Origin: Polynucleobacter sp. 15G-AUS-farblos
Lineage (GTDB): Bacteria; Pseudomonadota; Gammaproteobacteria; Burkholderiales; Burkholderiaceae
Direction: 5' to 3'
NCBI RefSeq assembly: GCF_018882445.1
Contig: NZ_JACVOM010000002.1
Location: 186,001 to 250,000, forward strand
DNA length: 64,000 nucleotides
Shown: in pieces, positions 52,759-64,000 of the stretch
Numbering within the stretch: the stretch's first letter is position 1
Layout of the letters: each line of letters opens with the position of its first letter
Made by a program: the position numbers and the translations under genes
Notes under the pieces: generated by a model
The model's database searches: none
What the model was told of the DNA's origin: nothing
Seen by the model: only the letters and a program-made list of their open reading frames with translations

Positions 52759-52860
52759 TTAAAAGTTATAACTCAGACCTATCTTGTAGGTGGTGTATTG
52801 ACTAGTGCTACCTGGCTTGAAGAATGAGTGCTGGGAAAACTGCGGGGGAAAAAGATAGTT
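52759..52860 (-). pseudogene. Remnant of a second outer-membrane barrel gene (C-terminal strand)
   Basis: A minus-strand frame reads HSFFKPGSTSQYTTYKIGLSYNF-stop, another canonical last barrel strand. The open frame continues upstream only into tRNA-Ser sequence, so the gene is cut at or near the 3' end of the tRNA. It is not a complete gene. Confidence 0.55.
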
Positions 52861-52892
52861 AGACTGGTAAAGCCTTTTATCTATTGGCAATC

Positions 52893-52982
<90 letters not shown>

Positions 52983-53025
52983 GAACCGAAGAGCAATTAT
53001 ATCTTTGGAGCTCGCTTTTCGTGAC

Positions 53026-54378
<1,353 letters not shown>

Positions 54379-55068
54379 CTAGTTTAAGCGCAAGACTTCA
54401 GCGCCTGCTGGCGGAGTAAAGGTAAAACGATTTGCGGGCAAATTGATATTCAACTGGATTCTGTCTAAGGTCACTAGAACAACGCTTCCCAAGCCATCAA
54501 TCAACTCAAGGGCCTTAGGCAAGCCATTCGCCATACCGACTGAGATTTTTGTATATGGAACGTCACTCTTCGCGTTGGGATTCTTCTTGGGTGCTAATGC
54601 AACCCACTTCATGCCCAAGCGCTCCTCTCCCTCTACTAGATCAAAATTCTGATCAAGCGAAGATTCCCCAAACAAAATGGCGGCTGGCGTTGTAGCAAGC
54701 ACTTGTCCTGCTGGCCTGAAAGTAGCCTGATTTAAATCTTTGTCCCACAAGATCAGTTGTTTGCCATCAGTAATGAGTTTTTGCTCAAACGGTTTTTGCG
54801 TATCCCAAATAAAACGACCCGGACGCTGAAAAACAAAATGGCCACGTGTCTCGCGAACTACCTTTAAACCTTTTTCTTGTGATTCATTTGCTCTGGGTGC
54901 ACGTAACTGCTGCTGTACAAAATCTCCTTCAGCGGTTTTAGAGTTACGAACAAATTGGCGTAACTGCTCTACCCCACTCTCGCTTTGAGAGAGAGCTGGA
55001 TTAATCAAGAACAGTGTTGCGAACAAGACCGCTAAGGAAGTTGCAGCCTTTTTAATGAATATTTGCAA
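54379..55068 (-). CDS. lolA: Outer-membrane lipoprotein carrier protein LolA
   Basis: 229 residues from a TTG at 55068, eight bases after AAGG that lies at the ftsK stop; a GTG at 55074 is the alternative, and a longer frame to 55119 would overlap ftsK. Signal peptide to about ALS-QS, then VEQLRQFVRNSKTAEGDFVQ, GHFVFQRPGRFIWDTQKPFEQ and ITDGKQLILWDKDLNQATFR, all LolA blocks. It shuttles lipoproteins across the periplasm, relevant to the many lipoproteins in this window. Confidence 0.93.
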   Translation of the reverse strand: MQIFIKKAATSLAVLFATLFLINPALSQSESGVEQLRQFVRNSKTAEGDFVQQQLRAPRANESQEKGLKVVRETRGHFVFQRPGRFIWDTQKPFEQKLITDGKQLILWDKDLNQATFRPAGQVLATTPAAILFGESSLDQNFDLVEGEERLGMKWVALAPKKNPNAKSDVPYTKISVGMANGLPKALELIDGLGSVVLVTLDRIQLNINLPANRFTFTPPAGAEVLRLN

Positions 55069-55078
55069 AATCACGACC

Positions 55079-58378
<3,300 letters not shown>

Positions 58379-58400
58379 ATTTTCTAAATTCTTAATAATA

Positions 58401-58428
58401 AAAAAGCCTAGCAATGCTAGGCTTTTTT
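58401..58428 (+). terminator. Rho-independent terminator after trxB (possibly bidirectional)
   Basis: AAAAAGCCTAGC and GCTAGGCTTTTTT around a 3-nt loop, followed by the T run. It lies between the convergent trxB and vapC genes and can serve both because both arms carry A/T tracts. Confidence 0.85.
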
Positions 58429-58443
58429 ATTAGGGAATTTTTT

Positions 58444-58842
58444 CTAAACCCAATTTTCAAGAGCAAGATTAGGGACTCTTTTAAATTCAGATAGATTATT
58501 TGTTACGAGGGTTAAACCATGACTTCTGGCATGAGCCGCAATATGAATATCATTTACTCCAATAGACCTACCTTTACTCTCTAAGAATGCTTTGATTTGA
58601 CCATAATGCTGGCTTGCATTTATGTCATACGATAAAACTTCTAAGTGACTTACAAAGTCTTCAATATTATTAAGATTACTTTCAACCTGCTGACTCTTTT
58701 CTGCGCCATATATCAACTCCGCCAACGTAATTGTTGATATAGCCATTCGGTTTGCGTTTTTATTGAAGACCTTAAGCACTTCTAGCGGCTTTCGCTTCAT
58801 TACATAAATAACAATATTAGTATCTAGCAAGTACTTAAGCAT
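58444..58842 (-). CDS. vapC: VapC-family PIN RNase toxin
   Basis: 132 residues. MLKYLLDTNIVIYVMKRKP (first Asp), STITLAELIYGAEKS (Glu), IGVNDIHIAAHARSHGLTLVT (Asp pair) complete the PIN acidic site. Its ATG overlaps the vapB stop (TAATG). VapC toxins cleave specific RNAs, often initiator tRNA or 23S rRNA. Second gene of the pair. Confidence 0.9.
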   Translation of the reverse strand: MLKYLLDTNIVIYVMKRKPLEVLKVFNKNANRMAISTITLAELIYGAEKSQQVESNLNNIEDFVSHLEVLSYDINASQHYGQIKAFLESKGRSIGVNDIHIAAHARSHGLTLVTNNLSEFKRVPNLALENWV

Positions 58843-59075
58843 TAGAGAGACTCTCTATCACTTTGCTCTTGAGGGCCTCTTTCATTCATAAAATCATCAC
58901 TTACACGAGCGTCGCCCAAAAAATAGTTGTCCCACACGTTTTCAATTGGGGCAATTATTCGCTCCCGACCCTTTGCACGAACATTAACCTTGCGAACATT
59001 TTCTGGCAGCCGCATTTCAGCAGGCAATCTCACGGCTTGAGTCCGGTTGTTTGTAAAAACAGTTGAAATAGCCAT
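58842..59075 (-). CDS. vapB: VapB-type antitoxin
   Basis: 77 residues from the ATG at 59075; another ATG at 59081 is closer to GGGAG and equally possible. N-terminal AbrB/MazE-like swapped-hairpin DNA-binding domain (STVFTNNRTQAVRLPAEMRL, the VagC/VapB pattern), then an acidic C-terminus (NVWDNYFLGDARVSDDFMNE) that should block VapC. Confidence 0.88.
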   Translation of the reverse strand: MAISTVFTNNRTQAVRLPAEMRLPENVRKVNVRAKGRERIIAPIENVWDNYFLGDARVSDDFMNERGPQEQSDRESL

Positions 59076-59092
59076 AATCATTCATCTCCCAG

Positions 59093-59116
59093 TGTATATA
59101 GCAATTGTATATTGCA
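59093..59116. promoter_or_regulatory. Probable VapBC operator
   Basis: TGTATATAGCA and TGTATATTGCA repeat directly at 13-bp spacing, and contain the perfect dyad GCAAT-TGTAT-ATTGC (59101-59115). It lies just upstream of vapB, where VapBC complexes usually autorepress. Confidence 0.55.
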
Positions 59117-59164
59117 TTAAATGTCTATGCAAGCCCCAAAAAGTAACCCTCTCAGCATCCATAT

Positions 59165-59320
59165 TTAGGAGGCATTATTAATGAAGCATTCCCACTCCAG
59201 ATCATCTTGCTTTTCTTGCTGCACAATTTGCTCTTCAGTAATTGCATCTAATTTAAATTTATTATCAAACCACTTGGGGAATGTTGTTGTATTGCTTGGG
59301 TCGACCTGAATTTTATGATT
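59165..59320 (-). pseudogene. Gene-tail remnant upstream of vapB
   Basis: A start-less open frame of about 51 codons on the minus strand runs from after a TGA (59321-59323) to TAA at 59165-59167. It reads KIQVDPSNTTTFPKWFDNKF ... EEQIVQQEKQDDLEWECFIN, protein-like and acidic. Identity unknown. It occupies most of the 59117-59381 gap; nothing else is seen there. Confidence 0.4.
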
Positions 59321-59381
59321 TCAATTTCACTCGTACCTAAATAATAATCCTCTCATTGGAGCCCATCTCAGACCCGTAAAT

Positions 59382-59408
59382 AAAAAGCCTAGCATTACTA
59401 GGCTTTTT
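59382..59408 (-). terminator. Rho-independent terminator after hppA
   Basis: AAAAAGCCTAG and CTAGGCTTTTT around a 5-nt loop, located 19 bp downstream of the hppA stop in its direction of transcription. The stem is nearly the same as that of the trxB terminator at 58401-58428. Confidence 0.8.
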
Positions 59409-59426
59409 ATTTGATGCAGTTAATTC

Positions 59427-61487
59427 TTAACCACTTACCACTGGCAAGAGTGGCACGATCAACAGCGCCACAATATTAATGATTTTAATGAGTGGGTTTA
59501 CTGCAGGACCAGCGGTATCTTTGTAGGGGTCGCCTACAGTGTCACCTGTCACTGCTGCTTTATGCGCTTCAGAACCTTTGCCACCGAAGTTACCTTCTTC
59601 GATATATTTCTTGGCGTTATCCCAAGCACCGCCACCTGTACACATCGAAATCGCTACAAACAAGCCGGTCACGATCGTACCCATTAACAAGCCGCCCAAT
59701 GCAGCAGGCCCTAACAAAAGACCAACTACGATCGGAGCAACTACAGGCAGAAGTGATGGAACGATCATTTCTTTAATGGCTGCCGATGTCAGCATGTCAA
59801 CTGCTTTGCCGTACTCAGGCTTCGCAGTACCTTCCATGATTCCTGGAATGTCGCGGAACTGACGACGCACTTCTTCTACTACTGCGCCAGCACAACGACC
59901 AACCGCTTCCATTGCCATCGCACCAAACAAGTAAGGAATCATGCCGCCGATAAATAGACCAATGATCACCATGTGATTGGAGAGATCAAAGGACACTTGT
60001 TGGCCAATGCCTTCTAATGCGTGGGTGTAGTCAGCAAACAGCACTAAGGATGCAAGACCCGCAGAACCAATTGCATAACCTTTAGTCACTGCTTTAGTTG
60101 TATTGCCCACTGCATCCAAAGGATCGGTGATATCGCGTACAGATTGTGGCAAGCCAGCCATCTCGGCAATACCGCCTGCATTATCAGTGATCGGGCCATA
60201 GGCATCTAAAGCAACCACGATACCTGCCATGGACAACATAGCAGTCGCTGCAATTGCAATACCGTACAAACCTGCTAACCAGTAAGCAGCAAAAATAGCG
60301 GCACATACAAAGAGCACTGGATAAGCAGTGGACTTCATTGAAATACCTAAGCCCGCAATGATGTTAGTGCCGTGGCCTTTAGTAGAAGCCTCAGCAATGT
60401 GTTGCACTGGCTTGAACTGGGTACCGGTGTAGTACTCCGTAATCCATACCAAAGCAGCAGTCAGCAAGAGACCAACCACTGTGGATCCGAATAAGCGCCA
60501 CTGACTTCCAGGAATACCCAATGCATCATCAGGCATGATGAAGTTGGTCACAAAGTAGAAGGCAATCAATGACAAACCACCTGCAATGATCAAACCTTTA
60601 TACAAGGCTGGCATAACGTTTCTCATGCCTGGTGTTGCCTTAACAAATGAGCAACCAATGATGGAGGCAATAATAGAAACACCGCCCAGTACCAATGGAT
60701 AAACAATCGCCGCTACTGGAGCACCAGTCACCATCAAGGAGCCAAGCACCATGGTGGCAATCAAAGTCACAGCATAGGTTTCAAATAAGTCTGCCGCCAT
60801 ACCAGCACAGTCGCCTACGTTATCGCCAACGTTGTCTGCGATCACTGCTGGATTGCGTGGATCATCTTCCGGAATTCCGGCTTCAACCTTACCTACTAAG
60901 TCAGCACCAACATCAGCGCCTTTAGTGAAGATACCGCCACCTAAACGCGCAAAGATAGAAATCAATGAGGAACCAAAAGCCAAACCGATTAAGGGATGCA
61001 ATACGGCAGAAAGATCCTGACCTGCACCAATCGATACCAGGAACATAAAGAACAAGCCAACACCAAGGAGCCCTAAGCCAACTACCAACATGCCGGTAAT
61101 CGCGCCACCTTTAAAGGCCACGTTCAATGCTTCGTTCATACCTTTAGTGGCCGCTTCAGCAGTGCGCACATTGGCACGAACTGACACGTTCATCCCAATA
61201 AAACCACAAGCACCTGATAACACTGCGCCCACTACAAACCCAAGGGCGGTTGCAAAGTCCAAAAAGAGTGCCATCAAAATAGTCAGTACGACGCCGACTA
61301 TAGCGATGGTTTTATATTGACGAGATAGGTAGGCCGCTGCCCCCTGTTGAATAGCCTCTGCAATTTCTTGCATCTTGGCGTTTCCAGTACTTTGCTTCAA
61401 AATCCAGCCGCGCATCACAAAACCGTAAATCACGGCCAGGACACCGCAGGCTAAGGCAAAATACAAGCCTAAAGTCACATTACTCAT
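59427..61487 (-). CDS. hppA: Membrane-bound proton-pumping pyrophosphatase, K+-independent type
   Basis: 686 residues, about 16 membrane helices. Substrate-site blocks [20 protein letters not shown] and [36 protein letters not shown], and [20 protein letters not shown]. The segment [12 protein letters not shown] has Lys and Thr at the two positions that in K+-dependent enzymes are Ala and Gly/Ala, so this is the K+-independent proton-pump class. It hydrolyses PPi to build proton motive force. It sits divergent from ppa, so the cell has both a coupled and a soluble pyrophosphatase. Confidence 0.95.
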   Translation of the reverse strand: MSNVTLGLYFALACGVLAVIYGFVMRGWILKQSTGNAKMQEIAEAIQQGAAAYLSRQYKTIAIVGVVLTILMALFLDFATALGFVVGAVLSGACGFIGMNVSVRANVRTAEAATKGMNEALNVAFKGGAITGMLVVGLGLLGVGLFFMFLVSIGAGQDLSAVLHPLIGLAFGSSLISIFARLGGGIFTKGADVGADLVGKVEAGIPEDDPRNPAVIADNVGDNVGDCAGMAADLFETYAVTLIATMVLGSLMVTGAPVAAIVYPLVLGGVSIIASIIGCSFVKATPGMRNVMPALYKGLIIAGGLSLIAFYFVTNFIMPDDALGIPGSQWRLFGSTVVGLLLTAALVWITEYYTGTQFKPVQHIAEASTKGHGTNIIAGLGISMKSTAYPVLFVCAAIFAAYWLAGLYGIAIAATAMLSMAGIVVALDAYGPITDNAGGIAEMAGLPQSVRDITDPLDAVGNTTKAVTKGYAIGSAGLASLVLFADYTHALEGIGQQVSFDLSNHMVIIGLFIGGMIPYLFGAMAMEAVGRCAGAVVEEVRRQFRDIPGIMEGTAKPEYGKAVDMLTSAAIKEMIVPSLLPVVAPIVVGLLLGPAALGGLLMGTIVTGLFVAISMCTGGGAWDNAKKYIEEGNFGGKGSEAHKAAVTGDTVGDPYKDTAGPAVNPLIKIINIVALLIVPLLPVVSG

Positions 61488-61659
61488 GCTTGAACTCCCT
61501 AAAGTTGATCTTTTTTGTTTTGTTTATATTGCGCTTAGGTCGACCCGGTTTTCGAAAGCTTTAAACTAGGGTCTTTAAGCTTTATCAGTATGTAACAGAA
61601 TCACCCCTGAGCCCCTTAGTAAGGATCAGGGTATTTACTAATCACTAATCGGAGTATTT

Positions 61660-62196
61660 ATGAGTCTCGACAACGTCAAGCCAGGTAAAAAGATCCCAGA
61701 GAGCTTTAACGTCATTATTGAAATCCCAATGAATGCGGATCCAATCAAATATGAAGTGGATAAAGAAAGTGGCGCAATTTTCGTTGACCGATTTATGGGT
61801 ACTGCGATGCACTATCCCTGTAACTATGGCTATATCAATAAAACGATCGCTGGTGACGGAGATCCCGTTGACGTACTCGTGATTACCCCATTCCCATTGA
61901 TTCCAGGTGTTGTAGTGAGTTGCCGTGCTATTGGCGTTCTGCAAATGGAAGATGAAGGCGGACAAGATGCGAAGTTGTTGGCAGTTCCTGAAGATAAGAT
62001 TCTGCCAATCTATACACACTGGCAAAAACCAGAAGATATCAACCCATTACGCTTAAACCAAATCCAACACTTCTTCGAGCACTACAAAGATCTCGAGCCA
62101 GGAAAATGGGTGAAGGTCAGCGGTTGGGGTGGCGTTGCTGATGCTCATAAGGAAATCATGGAAGGTATTGAGCGCTACAACAAAGAGCATGCTTAA
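61660..62196 (+). CDS. ppa: Inorganic pyrophosphatase, family I
   Basis: 178 residues, hexameric bacterial type. [45 protein letters not shown] with the metal-binding Asp cluster, and [33 protein letters not shown] precedes the ATG. Soluble counterpart to the adjacent membrane pump; they share a 170-bp divergent gap. Confidence 0.96.
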   Translation: MSLDNVKPGKKIPESFNVIIEIPMNADPIKYEVDKESGAIFVDRFMGTAMHYPCNYGYINKTIAGDGDPVDVLVITPFPLIPGVVVSCRAIGVLQMEDEGGQDAKLLAVPEDKILPIYTHWQKPEDINPLRLNQIQHFFEHYKDLEPGKWVKVSGWGGVADAHKEIMEGIERYNKEHA

Positions 62197-62241
62197 TTTA
62201 TTGAGCATTCGTTTTAGTTAATAAAGGCATTGTGAATCGGA

Positions 62242-63861
62242 GTGAGCGCACAAAAAATTGCCCTAGCCCAAATCAACCCACTCTTGGGGGATTTGTCAGG
62301 AAACGCGCAACTCATTCACAAGGCCGCGCTAGACGCCTATTCTCAAGGCGCTAAGCTAGTTATTACGCCAGAGCTCTCGCTCACAGGCTACCCACCAGAA
62401 GATTTATTGCTGCGCCCTGCTTTTATTGAGGCAGCCGAGCAAGAACTTGCCTTACTCATGCAGCAGTTGGCGCCTCATGCAGATCTCACTGTCATTGTGG
62501 GTCATCCCAAGAAAACTTCAGCCGGCTTGCAAAACTATGCCTCCGTATTGCGTGGTGGCAAAGTCATTGCAGCTTATGCAAAACAAGAATTGCCAAATCA
62601 CGAAGTCTTTGATGAAGTGCGCTACTTTGTACCAGGCAATCAAGCTTGTGTTTTTGAATGTGAAGGCATTCGTTATGGCCTCATTTTGTGTGAGGATGCT
62701 TGGCATACTGGGCCAGCAACACAAGCACATGCTGCTGGTGCTCAAGTACTACTCGTACCCAATGCCTCACCCTACCATCTTAAAAAAGAGACTTTACGCA
62801 TTGAAGTCCTTCGCCAACACATTGCACTCACCAAGATGCCTTTGGTCTATGTCAATCCAGTAGGCGGACAAGATGAATTGGTTTTTGATGGCGGCTCATT
62901 TGCACTCAACAGTCTTGGCAAAGTCGTTATGGCCATGCCCCAGTTTGAAGTGGGACTCGGCATTGTTGGCATGGATGCATCCGGGCAATTAGAAAAAGGT
63001 TTAATAACTCCACCCCAAAGTGTTGAGGCGCAGGCCTATCAAGCACTGGTCCTGGGTGTACGAGATTACGTGAATAAAAATCGCTTTCCTGGAGTCATTA
63101 TTGGTCTATCCGGCGGTGTTGATTCTGCTTTAGTACTCGCAATTGCTGTCGATGCCCTTGGGGCCGACAAGGTACGAGCGGTGATGATGGCTTCAAGATA
63201 TACCGCTGATATTTCTTGGATTGATGCGCGCGAGCTCGCTCAAAACCTAGGCGTTCAATACGATGAAATTCCGATTAGCGGCCCAGTCGATGCTTTAGAA
63301 GAATCTTTAGCGGAACAATTTAAAGGCTTAAAGCTAGATGCCACCGAAGAAAATATTCAGGCGCGGGTTCGGGGCACTTTATTAATGGCCCTATCCAATA
63401 AAACAGGTCGATTGGTTTTAACTACGGGTAATAAAAGTGAAATGGCTGTGGGCTACTGCACCTTGTACGGAGACATGGCCGGTGGTTTTGCTGTGATTAA
63501 AGATATTGCAAAAACCCTGGTCTACCGCTTGTGTGCCTATCGCAATCAAATTGCACCCGTCATTCCAGAACGAATTTTGACCCGCGCCCCTTCAGCTGAA
63601 CTCAGACCCGATCAAACCGATCAGGACAGTCTGCCTTCTTATGAGGTGTTGGATGGGATTGTGGAACGCTATATGGAGCAAAACCAATCCATTGCCCAAA
63701 TTATTGCGGCTGGATACGATCCAGAAAGCGTTGAAAAAGTCACACGCCTGATTAAACTCAATGAATATAAGCGGCGCCAGGCCCCTCCTGGGGTACGCGT
63801 TACCACTAGGGCTTTTGGCCGCGACTGGCGTTACCCGATCACTTCGCAATTTAGGGCCTAA
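62242..63861 (+). CDS. nadE: Glutamine-dependent NAD+ synthase
   Basis: 539 residues, GTG start. N-terminal nitrilase-like glutaminase with Glu in ELSLTGYPPEDLL, Lys in AKQELPNHEVF and Cys in LILCEDAW. The C-terminal synthase starts with the PP-loop GLSGGVDSALVLAIAVDALG, then TTGNKSEMAVGYCTLYGDMAGG and PSAELRPDQTDQDSLP. It amidates nicotinic acid adenine dinucleotide using glutamine. The tail RAPPGVRVTTRAFGRDWRYP-like end is complete. glnB follows after 69 bp. Confidence 0.95.
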   Translation: MSAQKIALAQINPLLGDLSGNAQLIHKAALDAYSQGAKLVITPELSLTGYPPEDLLLRPAFIEAAEQELALLMQQLAPHADLTVIVGHPKKTSAGLQNYASVLRGGKVIAAYAKQELPNHEVFDEVRYFVPGNQACVFECEGIRYGLILCEDAWHTGPATQAHAAGAQVLLVPNASPYHLKKETLRIEVLRQHIALTKMPLVYVNPVGGQDELVFDGGSFALNSLGKVVMAMPQFEVGLGIVGMDASGQLEKGLITPPQSVEAQAYQALVLGVRDYVNKNRFPGVIIGLSGGVDSALVLAIAVDALGADKVRAVMMASRYTADISWIDARELAQNLGVQYDEIPISGPVDALEESLAEQFKGLKLDATEENIQARVRGTLLMALSNKTGRLVLTTGNKSEMAVGYCTLYGDMAGGFAVIKDIAKTLVYRLCAYRNQIAPVIPERILTRAPSAELRPDQTDQDSLPSYEVLDGIVERYMEQNQSIAQIIAAGYDPESVEKVTRLIKLNEYKRRQAPPGVRVTTRAFGRDWRYPITSQFRA

Positions 63862-63930
63862 AAACCCAAAATAAGCAAGTTTGGAAAGTAAATCCAGTTC
63901 TAGGTATGATTACTGTATTAGGGGGAATAA

Positions 63931-64000
63931 ATGAAATTAATTACATCAATCATTAAACCGTTCAAGCTTGACGAAGTTCGTGAAGCACTAGCTGAAGTGG
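63931..64000 (+). CDS. glnB: PII nitrogen regulatory protein GlnB (5' part; continues past window)
   Basis: 23 codons are present: MKLITSIIKPFKLDEVREAL, the standard opening of PII proteins. GGGGGA precedes the ATG. Its position after nadE, common in Burkholderiales, supports GlnB over GlnK; the uridylylation loop is outside the window. Confidence 0.85.
   Translation, partial: MKLITSIIKPFKLDEVREALAEV

Overview
The window reads as chromosomal DNA of a small-genome, moderately AT-rich betaproteobacterium of the family Burkholderiaceae. Polynucleobacter is my best guess, from family knowledge rather than a search. Clues are the run serS, lolA, ftsK, trxB, hppA, ppa, nadE and glnB, the Bug-type tricarboxylate receptors, a flavocytochrome c sulfide dehydrogenase pair, and short, often ATGA-coupled operons. 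I see no phage, insertion sequence, rRNA or CRISPR. The only RNA gene seen is tRNA-Ser(CGA).

Layout. 0-4.8 kb: an ArnT-like glycosyltransferase, a cytochrome c plus FCSD flavoprotein pair, PsiE and a pirin. 4.8-12.5 kb: a probable sugar-acid/lactone catabolic island (Bug receptor, Ldh-type dehydrogenase, GntR regulator, SMP-30 lactonase; divergently a 3-hydroxyacyl-CoA dehydrogenase-like enzyme, then an enolase-superfamily enzyme and an altronate/galactarate-type dehydratase). A matched pair of GntR-like sites lies in the divergent gap. 12.5-25.5 kb: housekeeping and small genes (CbpA/CbpM, Uup, YaeQ, SlyX, YjdM, a histone-like fusion protein, a Tat-exported amidohydrolase). 25.6-38.2 kb: an accessory region dominated by lipoproteins whose Cys is followed by Gly/Asp/Ser-rich linkers, together with a multicopper oxidase, RCC1, kelch and YHYH proteins, a TetR regulator, CapA, and remnants of truncated genes. 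39.4-51.9 kb: a type II secretion system in two divergent arms (M-N-D-E-F plus an M23 peptidase on the minus strand; C-G-H-I-J-K-L on the plus strand). 52-52.9 kb: outer-membrane barrel gene debris beside tRNA-Ser. 53-64 kb: core genes interrupted by a vapBC module.

How it may fit together (inference). The lipoprotein and copper-oxidase region lies next to the type II secretion locus. Its lipoproteins have the Gly/Asp/Ser-rich start seen in surface-exposed lipoproteins that other bacteria export by type II secretion. A surface-displayed oxidase/propeller set served by this secretion system is the most interesting hypothesis here. The oxidase itself is unusual: two expected type 3 copper histidines are glutamines.

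Several gene fragments not covered by ordinary gene calls were read by eye: an 83-codon 3' gene remnant before the methyltransferase, a 72-residue tail after capA, an RND-pump tail abutting a truncated M23 peptidase, two outer-membrane barrel tails, and a roughly 50-residue tail upstream of vapB. No database search was possible. All family names rest on motifs and remembered family patterns.
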